Shown in pieces: positions 1-5,922 of a stretch of 11,338 nt of DNA. How positions within the stretch are numbered: position 1 is the stretch's first letter; each line of letters opens with the position of its first letter. Both the position numbers and the translations under genes were made by a program. The stretch comes from Actinomycetota bacterium (lineage in GTDB: Bacteria; Actinomycetota; Actinomycetes; Actinomycetales; Angustibacteraceae). The DNA lies in assembly GCA_014377795.1 (NCBI GenBank), contig JACMOY010000370.1, positions 1 through 11,338 on the forward strand. The letters are read 5' to 3'. A model generated the notes under the pieces. That model saw only the letters and a program-made list of their open reading frames with translations. It did not search any database and had not been told where the DNA came from.

Positions 1-1523
1 AGCTCGGCGTGCTGGTCGAGCGCGCAGCGCAGGCGCTGCGCGGCCTCGGGGTCGGCGCCGGCGACCGGGTGGCGATCGCCCTGCCGAACTGCCCGCAGCA
101 CGTCGTCGCCTTCTACGCCGCGCTGCGTCTGGGTGCCGTCGTCGTGGAGCACAACCCGCTCTACACGCGCGGCGAGCTCGAGCACCAGCTGGCCGACTGC
201 GGCGCCCAGGTGGTGGTGTGCTGGGACAAGATCGCCCCGGTCGTCGACGGCCTGCGGGCCACCACGTCGGTCACCTCCGTCGTGGCCGTCGACCTCACGA
301 CCGAGCTGCCGCGCGCCATGCGGATCAAGCTGCGGCTGCCGATCGCCATGGCCCGCACGGCGCGCACGGCGCTGACCGGCCCGGTGCCCGCCGGTGTGCT
401 GCGCTGGGAGCACCTGGTTGCCGCCTCGGCACCGCTCGACCCCGCCACTGCCGGGCCCGCCCCGCTCGACACGGCTCTCCTGCAGTACACCGGTGGCACG
501 ACCGGCACACCCAAGGTGGGCGTGCTCACCCACCAGAATCTGCGCGTCAACGCCGCCCAGGGCCGGGCGTGGGTGCCGGGGCTGGTCGACGGCGACGAGA
601 CCGTCTACGCCGTGCTGCCGCTGTTCCACGCCTACGGGCTGACGCTGTGCCTGACCTTCGCGATGAGCATCGGCGCCACCCTGGTGCTGCTGCCGCGCTT
701 CGACCTCGAGCAGATGATCGAGGCGATCGGACGCCGGCCACCGACCTTTCTTCCCGCGGTGCCCCCGATCTACGCCCGGCTCGCCGAGGCGGCCCGCGCC
801 GGTGACGTCGACCTCACCTCGGTGCGCTACGCGATCTCGGGGGCGATGAGCCTGCCGCCCGACCTGGTGCGCGAGTGGGAGGCCGTGACCGGGGGCCTGC
901 TCGTCGAGGGGTACGGGATGACCGAGACGTCGCCCATCGCGCTGGGCAACCCGGTGGCGGCCAGTCGCCGCCCGGGCACCATCGGCGTCCCTTTCCCGTC
1001 CACCGACATCCGGGTCGTCGACCGCGAGGACCCGACCCGCGACGTCGACGTGGGGCAGCCGGGCGAGCTGCTCGTGCGCGGGCCTCAGGTGTTCACCGGG
1101 TACTGGAACCGCCCGCAGGAGACGGCCGAGGTGCTGCTGGACGGCGGCTGGCTGCGCACCGGTGACGTCGTCGTGGCCGACGCGGACGGGTTCGTGCGGG
1201 TGGTCGACCGGATCAAGGAGCTGATCATCACGGGAGGGTTCAACGTCTACCCCTCCGAGGTCGAGGAGGTGCTGCGCGAGCACCCTGACGTCGCCGATGC
1301 CGCGGTCGTCGGCGTGCGCGGCGAAGAGGGTGAGCAGGTGGTCGCCGTCGTGGTGGCCATCGCGGGCGCACGGATCGAGGCTGACGCCGTCCGGGCGCAC
1401 GCGCGCGAACGGCTCACGGCCTACAAGGTGCCCAGGCGCGTTGTCGTCGTCGACGAGCTGCCGCGGTCGCTGATCGGCAAGGTGCTGCGGCGCGAGGTGC
1501 GCGACCAGGTCGAGCGCGACTGA
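1..1523 (+). CDS. Long-chain fatty-acid--CoA ligase (AMP-binding, ANL superfamily), 5' end outside window
   Basis: Activates a fatty acid with ATP to an acyl-adenylate and transfers it to CoA; probably cytoplasmic or membrane-associated, feeding beta-oxidation or lipid synthesis. The frame is open from the window edge, so the true start and roughly the first 50-60 residues are missing; about 506 residues are visible. Motifs in order: the phosphate-binding loop YTGGTTGTPK at nt 486-515; the A5-type motif YGMTETSP from nt 912; GYWNRPQET, then GWLRTGD near nt 1147; the hinge DRIKELIITGGFNVYPSEVE from about nt 1207; and a C-terminal GKVLRREVR that supplies the catalytic lysine. Both adenylation subdomains are therefore present. 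The residue after the P-loop lysine is Val (PKVGVLTH) where Gly is usual. The gene ends 9 bp from a convergent gene. Substrate chain length cannot be read from the sequence. Family assignment is very secure. Confidence 0.95.
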   Translation, partial: LGVLVERAAQALRGLGVGAGDRVAIALPNCPQHVVAFYAALRLGAVVVEHNPLYTRGELEHQLADCGAQVVVCWDKIAPVVDGLRATTSVTSVVAVDLTTELPRAMRIKLRLPIAMARTARTALTGPVPAGVLRWEHLVAASAPLDPATAGPAPLDTALLQYTGGTTGTPKVGVLTHQNLRVNAAQGRAWVPGLVDGDETVYAVLPLFHAYGLTLCLTFAMSIGATLVLLPRFDLEQMIEAIGRRPPTFLPAVPPIYARLAEAARAGDVDLTSVRYAISGAMSLPPDLVREWEAVTGGLLVEGYGMTETSPIALGNPVAASRRPGTIGVPFPSTDIRVVDREDPTRDVDVGQPGELLVRGPQVFTGYWNRPQETAEVLLDGGWLRTGDVVVADADGFVRVVDRIKELIITGGFNVYPSEVEEVLREHPDVADAAVVGVRGEEGEQVVAVVVAIAGARIEADAVRAHARERLTAYKVPRRVVVVDELPRSLIGKVLRREVRDQVERD

Positions 1524-1532
1524 GGCGGCGGG

Positions 1533-1934
1533 TCAGTCCCCGGCCAGCAGGATCCCGACGAAGAGCGTGGCCAGGGCGGTCAGCCCGGTCAGGGCACCGA
1601 ACACCGCCATCGTCCGGCGCGAGGTGGCCCGCGCGTGGACGTAGGCCGTGAAGCCCGAGGCCAGCACCAGGGTGTACTTGAGCATCAGGGTGCGCTGGTA
1701 CGCCGGCCCCTTGTCGCCCTCGGCGACGACGTTCCAGGCGCCGGTGACGACCAGGACGGCGAACGCGGGCCAGGCGACCCGGTTGAACGCCTTGGCCGCG
1801 GCCTTGGGCACGTCCGACCCGGCCGCGCGCAGGGCCGGCACCAGCGCGGCGAGCGTGATCTGGCCGCCGACCCACACGGTGGCCGCCAGCACGTGCAGGA
1901 ACAGCCGCAAGGTGTCGAGGTGGATGGGTTTCAT
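1533..1934 (-). CDS. CopD-like four-helix integral membrane protein
   Basis: A 133-residue membrane protein with about four hydrophobic helices (roughly residues 9-32, 53-70, 83-99 and 108-131). The first helix carries LHVLAATVWVGG, the His-x6-Trp-x-Gly-Gly pattern typical of CopD-type copper-resistance and related haem/copper membrane domains. Further candidate ligands or conserved polar residues are Lys86 (MLKYTLV) and His100. The frame stays open for 16 more codons upstream, but Met at nt 1934 is preferred: it begins the conserved hydrophobic part, and a CAGGCT hexamer lies at -12 to -7 as in a leaderless transcript. Stop-to-stop spacing to the acyl-CoA ligase is 9 bp, convergent. It starts 29 bp from the divergent DksA/TraR gene. 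A role in copper handling or as a small b-type haem protein is family-level inference; no partner CopC or cupredoxin gene is nearby. Confidence 0.8.
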   Translation of the reverse strand: MKPIHLDTLRLFLHVLAATVWVGGQITLAALVPALRAAGSDVPKAAAKAFNRVAWPAFAVLVVTGAWNVVAEGDKGPAYQRTLMLKYTLVLASGFTAYVHARATSRRTMAVFGALTGLTALATLFVGILLAGD

Positions 1935-1940
1935 CTGCCC

Positions 1941-1946
1941 AGCCTG
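1941..1946 (-). promoter_or_regulatory. Putative leaderless -10 element for the CopD-like gene
   Basis: On the minus strand the hexamer CAGGCT sits at -12 to -7 from the ATG at 1934. It keeps the two most important bases of the actinobacterial TANNNT -10 box (A at position 2, T at position 6). There is no Shine-Dalgarno sequence between it and the start. Transcription would begin at or next to the ATG. Confidence 0.4.
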
Positions 1947-1951
1947 GCAGG

Positions 1952-1957
1952 CACAGT
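1952..1957 (+). promoter_or_regulatory. Putative leaderless -10 element for the DksA/TraR gene
   Basis: The hexamer CACAGT lies at -12 to -7 from the ATG at 1964 and matches TANNNT at the key A and T. The 7 bp that follow (GGCGCC plus one base) contain no purine-rich ribosome site. It is only 5 bp from the opposing hexamer at 1941-1946, so the two promoters would compete for the same polymerase footprint. Confidence 0.4.
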
Positions 1958-1963
1958 GGCGCC

Positions 1964-2335
1964 ATGACCGCGCACCCGCCACCGCGCGGCGCCAGCGGCG
2001 ATCGCGAACGGCTGGTCGCCCAGCTCGCCACCACCGACGACCAGATCCGCCAGCTGCGGGGGCAGCACGGCGAGATCGTCGCCGCCAGCAGAGACTCCAA
2101 CGCCGACGACGAGCACGACCCCGAGGGGTCCACCATCGCCTTCGAGCGCCAGCAGGTCGCGGCGCTGATCACCGCGCTGCAGGCGACGCGGCACGACATC
2201 GACCGTGCCCTGGTCGCGCTCGACCAGGGCACCTACGGGGTGTGCGAGGGGTGTGGCCGACCGATCGGGGCTCAGCGGCTGCAGGCGCGGCCCAGCGCCA
2301 GCCCCTGCATCGACTGCGCCAGTCGGCGCCGCTGA
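1964..2335 (+). CDS. DksA/TraR-family C4 zinc-finger protein
   Basis: A 123-residue protein of the DksA/TraR family, whose members bind the RNA polymerase secondary channel and alter promoter response. An N-terminal helix (about residues 13-42) and a second helix (about 57-88) form the expected coiled-coil hairpin. The turn is acidic (SNADDEHDPEGS, residues 45-56), where DksA-type proteins carry their tip acids. A four-Cys zinc finger follows: Cys94 and Cys97 in GVCEGCGRPI, Cys115 and Cys118 in CIDC. It is shorter than E. coli DksA (151 residues) and close to the short actinobacterial homologues. Start: ATG at 1964 with a CACAGT hexamer at -12 to -7 and no Shine-Dalgarno, so probably leaderless. 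Divergent from the CopD-like gene. Whether it responds to ppGpp is unknown. Confidence 0.92.
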   Translation: MTAHPPPRGASGDRERLVAQLATTDDQIRQLRGQHGEIVAASRDSNADDEHDPEGSTIAFERQQVAALITALQATRHDIDRALVALDQGTYGVCEGCGRPIGAQRLQARPSASPCIDCASRRR

Positions 2336-2433
2336 CCGAGACCGTCCAGGACGGCGACGGCGTCGTAGAAGGCGCGTGAGCGCTCGATGTCGCGGACGGT
2401 GAGGCGCACGTGGTGGGATGAGGCTTCGGTCAA
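2336..2433 (-). pseudogene. N-terminal remnant of a VOC (glyoxalase/bleomycin-resistance) family gene
   Basis: On the minus strand the gap between the DksA/TraR stop and the PsiE-like gene translates to SSHHVRLTVRDIERSRAFY followed by DAV. This is the standard first beta-strand and helix of a VOC-superfamily domain, including the opening His that is often a metal ligand. A TTG at 2433 is in frame and would give a plausible VOC N-terminus (M-T-E-A-S-S-H-H-V). After about 25-30 residues the similarity stops and the frame runs antisense through the DksA/TraR tail to a stop at 2272-2274, giving 53 codons where a VOC domain needs about 120. The rest of the domain is nowhere in the window. It is best read as the decapitated 5' end of a deleted gene. 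It has no ribosome site or promoter that I can see. Confidence 0.6.
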
Positions 2434-2434
2434 G

Positions 2435-2440
2435 AGGAGG
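2435..2440 (+). promoter_or_regulatory. Shine-Dalgarno AGGAGG fixing the GTG start at 2449
   Basis: AGGAGG lies 8 nt before GTG 2449, an ideal spacing. It decides the start, because the only nearby ATG (2418) is in another frame. It lies on the opposite strand just beyond the possible TTG start of the VOC remnant. Confidence 0.8.
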
Positions 2441-2448
2441 GCAAGAGC

Positions 2449-2958
2449 GTGGAAGGTCGACAGCCGTGGCACAAGCGGGTGGCGGAGGTGGTGATCGAGG
2501 TCGGTGAGGACATCGCCTACTTCCTGATCGCCGCGCTGCTGCTGGTGCTCGCGTTCGTCATCCTCGTCGAGGCCGGGCACGTGCTGCTCGAGGTGACCGG
2601 GTCGCGCGGGGTGCAGGACGTCGTGCTGGACGTCCTGGATCTGCTGCTGCTCGTCTTCATCGTCGTCGAGCTGCTGTTCGCCGTCCGCACCACCATCGCC
2701 AAGCGCGAGCTGGTGGCCGAGCCGTTCCTGCTGGTCGGGGTCATCTCGGTGGTCAAGGAGATCATCGTCCTGTCGGTGAAGGCACCGGATCTGATGGGCA
2801 CCGACAAGGCGGACGACGTGGTGGTCACTCTTGGTGTGCTGGGTGCCCTCGTGCTGGTGCTCGCCGCCGCGGCCTGGATGCTGCGCATCAAGGAGCGCGA
2901 GCCCAGTGAGGGCGAGGACTCGCCGTCCCCGGGTGGGCGTGACAGGGTCGGAGCATGA
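2449..2958 (+). CDS. PsiE-family (phosphate-starvation-inducible E) membrane protein
   Basis: A 169-residue integral membrane protein with four predicted helices (about residues 22-42, 60-80, 92-110 and 127-146) and a charged, disordered C-terminal tail. The core motif is AEPFLLVGVISVVKEIIV (residues 90-107), preceded by VVELLFAVRTTI. This matches the PsiE family, whose E. coli founder is induced by phosphate starvation but has no established biochemical function. GTG start, fixed by AGGAGG 8 nt upstream. The last 4 nt overlap the next ATG (ATGA), so it is translationally coupled to the DUF5709 protein. A secreted phosphoesterase with a PHO-box-like leader lies downstream, which fits a phosphate theme, but no PHO-like repeat is visible before this gene. 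Family call is good; function is open. Confidence 0.82.
   Translation: MEGRQPWHKRVAEVVIEVGEDIAYFLIAALLLVLAFVILVEAGHVLLEVTGSRGVQDVVLDVLDLLLLVFIVVELLFAVRTTIAKRELVAEPFLLVGVISVVKEIIVLSVKAPDLMGTDKADDVVVTLGVLGALVLVLAAAAWMLRIKEREPSEGEDSPSPGGRDRVGA
2943..2948 (+). promoter_or_regulatory. Possible internal leaderless -10 before the DUF5709 gene
   Basis: CAGGGT lies at -12 to -7 from the ATG at 2955, inside the 3' end of the PsiE-like gene. It fits the same (T/C)ANNNT spacing seen at four other starts here. A GGAG at 2950-2953 is too close to the ATG for a normal Shine-Dalgarno. It may let the downstream gene be transcribed alone. Confidence 0.3.
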
Positions 2959-3443
2959 GCGACGACAGCACACCGGGCGAGAGCTACGACATCGACGGCG
3001 CGGGGACGTACAGCGTCGACGACGAGGACCAGCTGCAGAGCGAGGACACCCTGGTCGACCGCGGTGTCGACGACATCCTGGACGAGGGGTACTCGCCGCC
3101 CGAACGGCCGCGGGCGGTCGAGGGGTTCGGCACCACGGCGGCCGAGGTCGCCCGGGGCGAGACCCTCGACATGCGCATCGCCCAGGAGGAGCCGGACCCG
3201 GCGATGGCCTTCGACGACCCGCTGGCCGAGCCGGTCGAAGAGGACCCCGATGCGCCCCGGGAGCAGGACGAGGTGCTGGACGACGGGGAGGTCGGCACCC
3301 TGCGCGCCGGTCGGCTGATCGCCCCCGACGAGGGCGCGCACGAGGACGTCGACTCGGACCTGATCGCCAGCGACGCGGGGATCGATGCCGGAGCCGCCTC
3401 GGCCGAGGAGGCCGCGATGCACGTGGTGAACGACCAGGACTGA
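2955..3443 (+). CDS. DUF5709-type acidic, probably disordered protein
   Basis: A 162-residue, strongly acidic protein with no lysine and no cysteine, rich in Asp and Glu, with no signal peptide or membrane segment. Recognisable blocks are DILDEGYSPPERP (about residues 40-52), FGTTAAEVARGETLDMRIAQ, EEPDP, and a C-terminal AGRLIAPDEGAHEDVDSD followed by AEEAAMH. This order and wording match the actinobacterial DUF5709 family, which has no known function. The start ATG overlaps the PsiE-like stop by 4 nt. A CAGGGT hexamer at -12 to -7 could also give a separate leaderless transcript. Low complexity and charge suggest an intrinsically disordered, stress- or ion-related protein, but that is speculation. 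Coding status is very secure. Confidence 0.85.
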   Translation: MSDDSTPGESYDIDGAGTYSVDDEDQLQSEDTLVDRGVDDILDEGYSPPERPRAVEGFGTTAAEVARGETLDMRIAQEEPDPAMAFDDPLAEPVEEDPDAPREQDEVLDDGEVGTLRAGRLIAPDEGAHEDVDSDLIASDAGIDAGAASAEEAAMHVVNDQD

Positions 3444-3485
3444 TCCCGCAGCGGCCATCTGCGCGTCGGGTGTCCGCCGCCCTGC

Positions 3486-3518
3486 GTTCATCTTCTGCTC
3501 GCCTCACGACCACCTCGA
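3486..3518 (+). promoter_or_regulatory. PHO-box-like triple 11-nt direct repeat (putative PhoP site)
   Basis: Three adjacent 11-nt units start GTTCATC (3486), GCTCGCC (3497) and GACCACC (3508). Actinobacterial PhoP boxes are 11-nt direct repeats around GTTCACC; the three units match at 6/7, 5/7 and 5/7 positions. The run ends 58 nt before the start of an exported phosphoesterase. The motif is degenerate and GC-rich DNA can give chance matches, so this stays tentative. Confidence 0.3.
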
Positions 3519-3566
3519 GGGCCTTGGGTGGACCGTGTGCCGGGCGGTCAGCGCCTGGCCGTCCAC

Positions 3567-3571
3567 GGAGG
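3567..3571 (+). promoter_or_regulatory. Shine-Dalgarno GGAGG fixing the ATG at 3577
   Basis: GGAGG lies 5 nt before ATG 3577. This favours that start over an in-frame GTG at 3535, which has no ribosome site and would add 14 unlike residues. It also favours it over the in-frame ATG at 3649, which has none either. Confidence 0.75.
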
Positions 3572-3576
3572 CGTTC

Positions 3577-5304
3577 ATGCAGCAGCACTCCCACGGGGCG
3601 TCGGGCCACCACCGCGCCTCAGACCACGACCACGGCGCCGACGACGCAATGCCCGCAGTCGACCTGCAGATCCCCGACAGCGAGCTCTCGCCGTCCGACC
3701 TCGGCCGGCGCGGCTTCCTGCGCCGGGCCGGGCTGCTCGGCGCGACGGCGGCGGCCGGCTCGGTGCTCGGTGGCGCCCTTCCCGCCGCAGCCGACGACCG
3801 CCGCGAGCGCGGTGAGGACGAGCGCGGCGGCCGCTACCGGTGGCTCGCCGGCGGCCACCACATCCACACCCAGTACAGCCCGGACGCGATGTACCGCGTG
3901 GCCGACCAGGTGCAGCACGCGTCGGCGTACGGTCTGGACTGGATGGTCATCACCGACCACGGCAGCGTGACGCACGCCAAGATCGGCGTCGAGAAGGTCA
4001 ACCCCGACATCGTGAAGGCGCGGTCGATCTTCAAGGACGAGACGTTGGTGTTCCAGGGCCTGGAGTGGAACATCCCGGCCGCCGAGCACGGCACCGTCTT
4101 CGTGCACCCGGGCAGCAACGAGGTCGCGGTGCTCAAGGAGTTCGAGAACGGCTTCGACGGCGTCGTCAAGTCCGCGACGGCGAACAATCTCGAGAACGAG
4201 CGGCTGGCTCTCAAGGGTCTGGACTTCCTCGCCACGTCGATCACCAGCGGGCGCATCGACGACGCGATGTTCTTCGCCAACCACCCGGCGCGCAAGGGCC
4301 TGGACTCTCCGCACGAGATCCGCGGCTGGCGCGACCAGCAGCCGACGATCGCGCTAGGTATGGAGGGCGCCCCGGGTCACCAGGCGGCGGGCATCAAGAA
4401 GCCCTTCGGCGGTGGGTCGGGCCGCGGGTTCTACGACAACAAGCAGGGCGCCGAGAGTTTCAAGAAGTACCTCCCGGAGAGCTACGTCACCTATGGCGGG
4501 TTCGACTGGATGACCTCCACCGTCGGCGGCCTGTGGGACAGCCTGCTGGCCGAGGGCAAGCCGTGGTGGATCACCGCCAACTCCGACTCGCACACCATCT
4601 ACCTGGACGACTCCGTTCGCGGTGGCGCCGGGAGCACGGCCGAGTTCGAGGCCAACGGCCGCTACCTCGACCCTGTGCACGGCGCGTCCGGCCCGCAGAA
4701 CAGCAACGGCGACTTCTGGCCCGGCTACTACAGCAAGACCCACGTGGGCTCCAGGCGCTTCGCCTACGCCGCCGTCATGGAGGGCCTGCGGGCTGGCCGC
4801 GTCTACGTCGACCACGGCGGGCTGGTCGGTGGGCTGGACGTCTCGGTGCGCCGACTGGGCGACCGTGGCCGCGGCACCCCCCTGGGAGGCGTGCGCAACG
4901 CCAAGCGGGGCGAGCAGCTCGAGCTGGTCATCGCGATCGATCCGGCAACCCTGCCGAACTGGGCGCAGTTCGTGCCCAAGCTGAACCGCGTCGACGTGAT
5001 CAAGGGATCCATCGTCGGCGCGAGCACCGACAGGGACTCGTTCAAGGCGCCGGACACCAAGGTGGTCCTGCAGAAGGACGTGGCGGGGGCCATCGGGCAG
5101 ATCGTGGTCACGTACGACCTCGGTGTCGTCGACCAGCCGTTCTACGTCCGCGTGCGCGGCACGGACGGCAACCGCTCGGCAGCCGGCCTGACCGGGCCGG
5201 GCGTCGACCCCAAGGGCCCGGCGGCCGACGTCTTCGGCGACGCAGACCCGTGGGTCGACCTGTGGTTCTACACGAACCCGATCTTCGTCCTGCCGAACCG
5301 GTGA
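3577..5304 (+). CDS. Tat-exported PHP-domain metallo-phosphoesterase
   Basis: A 575-residue exported protein. An unusually long, His-rich n-region (six His in residues 1-19) precedes the twin-arginine motif GRRGFLRRAG (43-52), a hydrophobic stretch (about 51-68) and an Ala-rich cleavage region near residue 72. The mature part opens with the PHP metal-site signatures: HHIH (His95, His97), ITDHG (Asp127, His128), GLEWN (Glu163), VFVHP (His177), ANHP (His236) and NSDSH (Asp337, His339). Members of this superfamily use two or three metal ions to hydrolyse phosphoesters, and folding before Tat export suits cytoplasmic metal loading. About 200 residues follow that I cannot assign. The substrate is unknown. 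A PHO-box-like repeat lies upstream. The stop overlaps the next GTG by 4 nt (GTGA), so the two genes are coupled. Start chosen by GGAGG at 3567-3571. Confidence 0.85.
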   Translation: MQQHSHGASGHHRASDHDHGADDAMPAVDLQIPDSELSPSDLGRRGFLRRAGLLGATAAAGSVLGGALPAAADDRRERGEDERGGRYRWLAGGHHIHTQYSPDAMYRVADQVQHASAYGLDWMVITDHGSVTHAKIGVEKVNPDIVKARSIFKDETLVFQGLEWNIPAAEHGTVFVHPGSNEVAVLKEFENGFDGVVKSATANNLENERLALKGLDFLATSITSGRIDDAMFFANHPARKGLDSPHEIRGWRDQQPTIALGMEGAPGHQAAGIKKPFGGGSGRGFYDNKQGAESFKKYLPESYVTYGGFDWMTSTVGGLWDSLLAEGKPWWITANSDSHTIYLDDSVRGGAGSTAEFEANGRYLDPVHGASGPQNSNGDFWPGYYSKTHVGSRRFAYAAVMEGLRAGRVYVDHGGLVGGLDVSVRRLGDRGRGTPLGGVRNAKRGEQLELVIAIDPATLPNWAQFVPKLNRVDVIKGSIVGASTDRDSFKAPDTKVVLQKDVAGAIGQIVVTYDLGVVDQPFYVRVRGTDGNRSAAGLTGPGVDPKGPAADVFGDADPWVDLWFYTNPIFVLPNR

Positions 5305-5804
5305 CCCAGGTGAGCGGGCCGGACACTCGATGGAGCACCACCAACGAGGCCGAGAACGCTCTGCTGTCGACGGCACGCAAGGACGTCGTCAGCGCGTGCA
5401 CCCACTTCGCGACGTACACCTCGGCGGGCCTCCTGGCCGCCGAGGTGGACGGGGGGGGGGAGGGCCTCGGGGTCGACGGCTCCGGCGCAGATGCCGCGGA
5501 CGTCGACCGGGTGCGGTCGCTGCACGCCGGACGCCGCGGGGGACGGCTGTTCGTGTTCCCCGGTTGCACCGACCTGGTCGGCACCATGACGGTGGGTGAG
5601 CTGCGCAGCATCAGCGACGTGGACGAGGTGGTGATGATCGGTCAGCGTGAGCTGGTTCGCGACGAACAGGTGATCGACACCCAGGGCTACGTCCGTCCCG
5701 ATCTGGACGAGGGCATCGTGCGCCTGCTCGTGCGCCCCGCGGCCGGTGGGCTGGTCATTCCGTTCGAGCAGCCGAACCCCACCCCCTGCTGCGCCGACCA
5801 CTGA
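5301..5804 (+). CDS. Unrecognised small protein with C-terminal Cys-Cys-x-x-His tail
   Basis: A 167-residue protein I do not recognise. It begins with GTG overlapping the phosphoesterase stop (GTGA), with no clear Shine-Dalgarno, so translation is probably coupled. Codon third positions are almost all G or C on both sides of a ten-G tract (5451-5460), supporting one continuous coding frame. The N-terminal third (to about residue 50) looks helical. A Gly/Asp-rich linker follows the G tract. The C-terminal half has GGRLFVFPGCTDLVGTMTVG and EQVIDTQGYVRPDL, and ends PTPCCADH. There is no signal peptide or membrane helix. The CC-x-x-H end and the Cys in PGCTD could bind a metal. Close coupling hints at a role linked to the exported phosphoesterase, but it would stay in the cytoplasm. 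A gain or loss of one G in the tract would remove the conserved-looking half. Confidence 0.75.
   Translation: MTQVSGPDTRWSTTNEAENALLSTARKDVVSACTHFATYTSAGLLAAEVDGGGEGLGVDGSGADAADVDRVRSLHAGRRGGRLFVFPGCTDLVGTMTVGELRSISDVDEVVMIGQRELVRDEQVIDTQGYVRPDLDEGIVRLLVRPAAGGLVIPFEQPNPTPCCADH
5451..5460 (+). repeat. G10 homopolymer tract inside a coding region
   Basis: Ten consecutive G fall within the gene at 5301-5804, giving D-G-G-G-E. It is the longest homopolymer I noticed in the window. Such tracts are prone to slippage in replication and to sequencing error. The frame is coding-like on both sides at this length. Confidence 0.9.
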
Positions 5805-5809
5805 CCCGG

Positions 5810-5886
5810 CCACCCCAGCACTTGCCTCACTAACTGCCGCCCGTGTCGCACGGCGCGCGGCAGATGGTGCAGCAAGTGCGGGGTGG
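5810..5886. repeat. 77-nt imperfect palindrome / extended hairpin, possible terminator or mobile palindromic element
   Basis: The element begins 5 nt after the stop at 5804. Outer arms: CCACCCC (5810-5816) pairs with GGGGTGG (5880-5886), and GCACTTGC (5818-5825) with GCAAGTGC (5872-5879), with A5817 bulged. After a 2x2 mismatch, 5828-5832 pair with 5865-5869 (one G-T wobble). After one mismatch, CTGCCGC (5834-5840) pairs with GCGGCAG (5857-5863), and CCGTG (5841-5845) with CACGG (5849-5853) around a TCG loop. About 32 pairs form in all. There is no T tract. Each half reads CACTTGC, 8 nt, CTGCCGC. It probably ends the phosphoesterase unit, but its length and symmetry exceed a usual terminator. 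Confidence 0.7.
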
Positions 5887-5922
5887 GGGAATCAGCGCAG
5901 GGGCCGCGGGGTTGGCGTCGCC

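Noticed and set aside
2434..3612. Minus-strand open frame opposite the PsiE-like and DUF5709 genes
   Set aside because: It is Arg/Pro-rich shadow sequence. Only its last part, beyond the PsiE-like start (2336-2433), has a real family signature and is reported as the VOC remnant.
5746..5922. In-frame upstream extension of the DHA2 exporter
   Set aside because: The extra 59 residues run through the palindrome and the previous gene, are low-complexity, and would place a non-family tail before helix 1.
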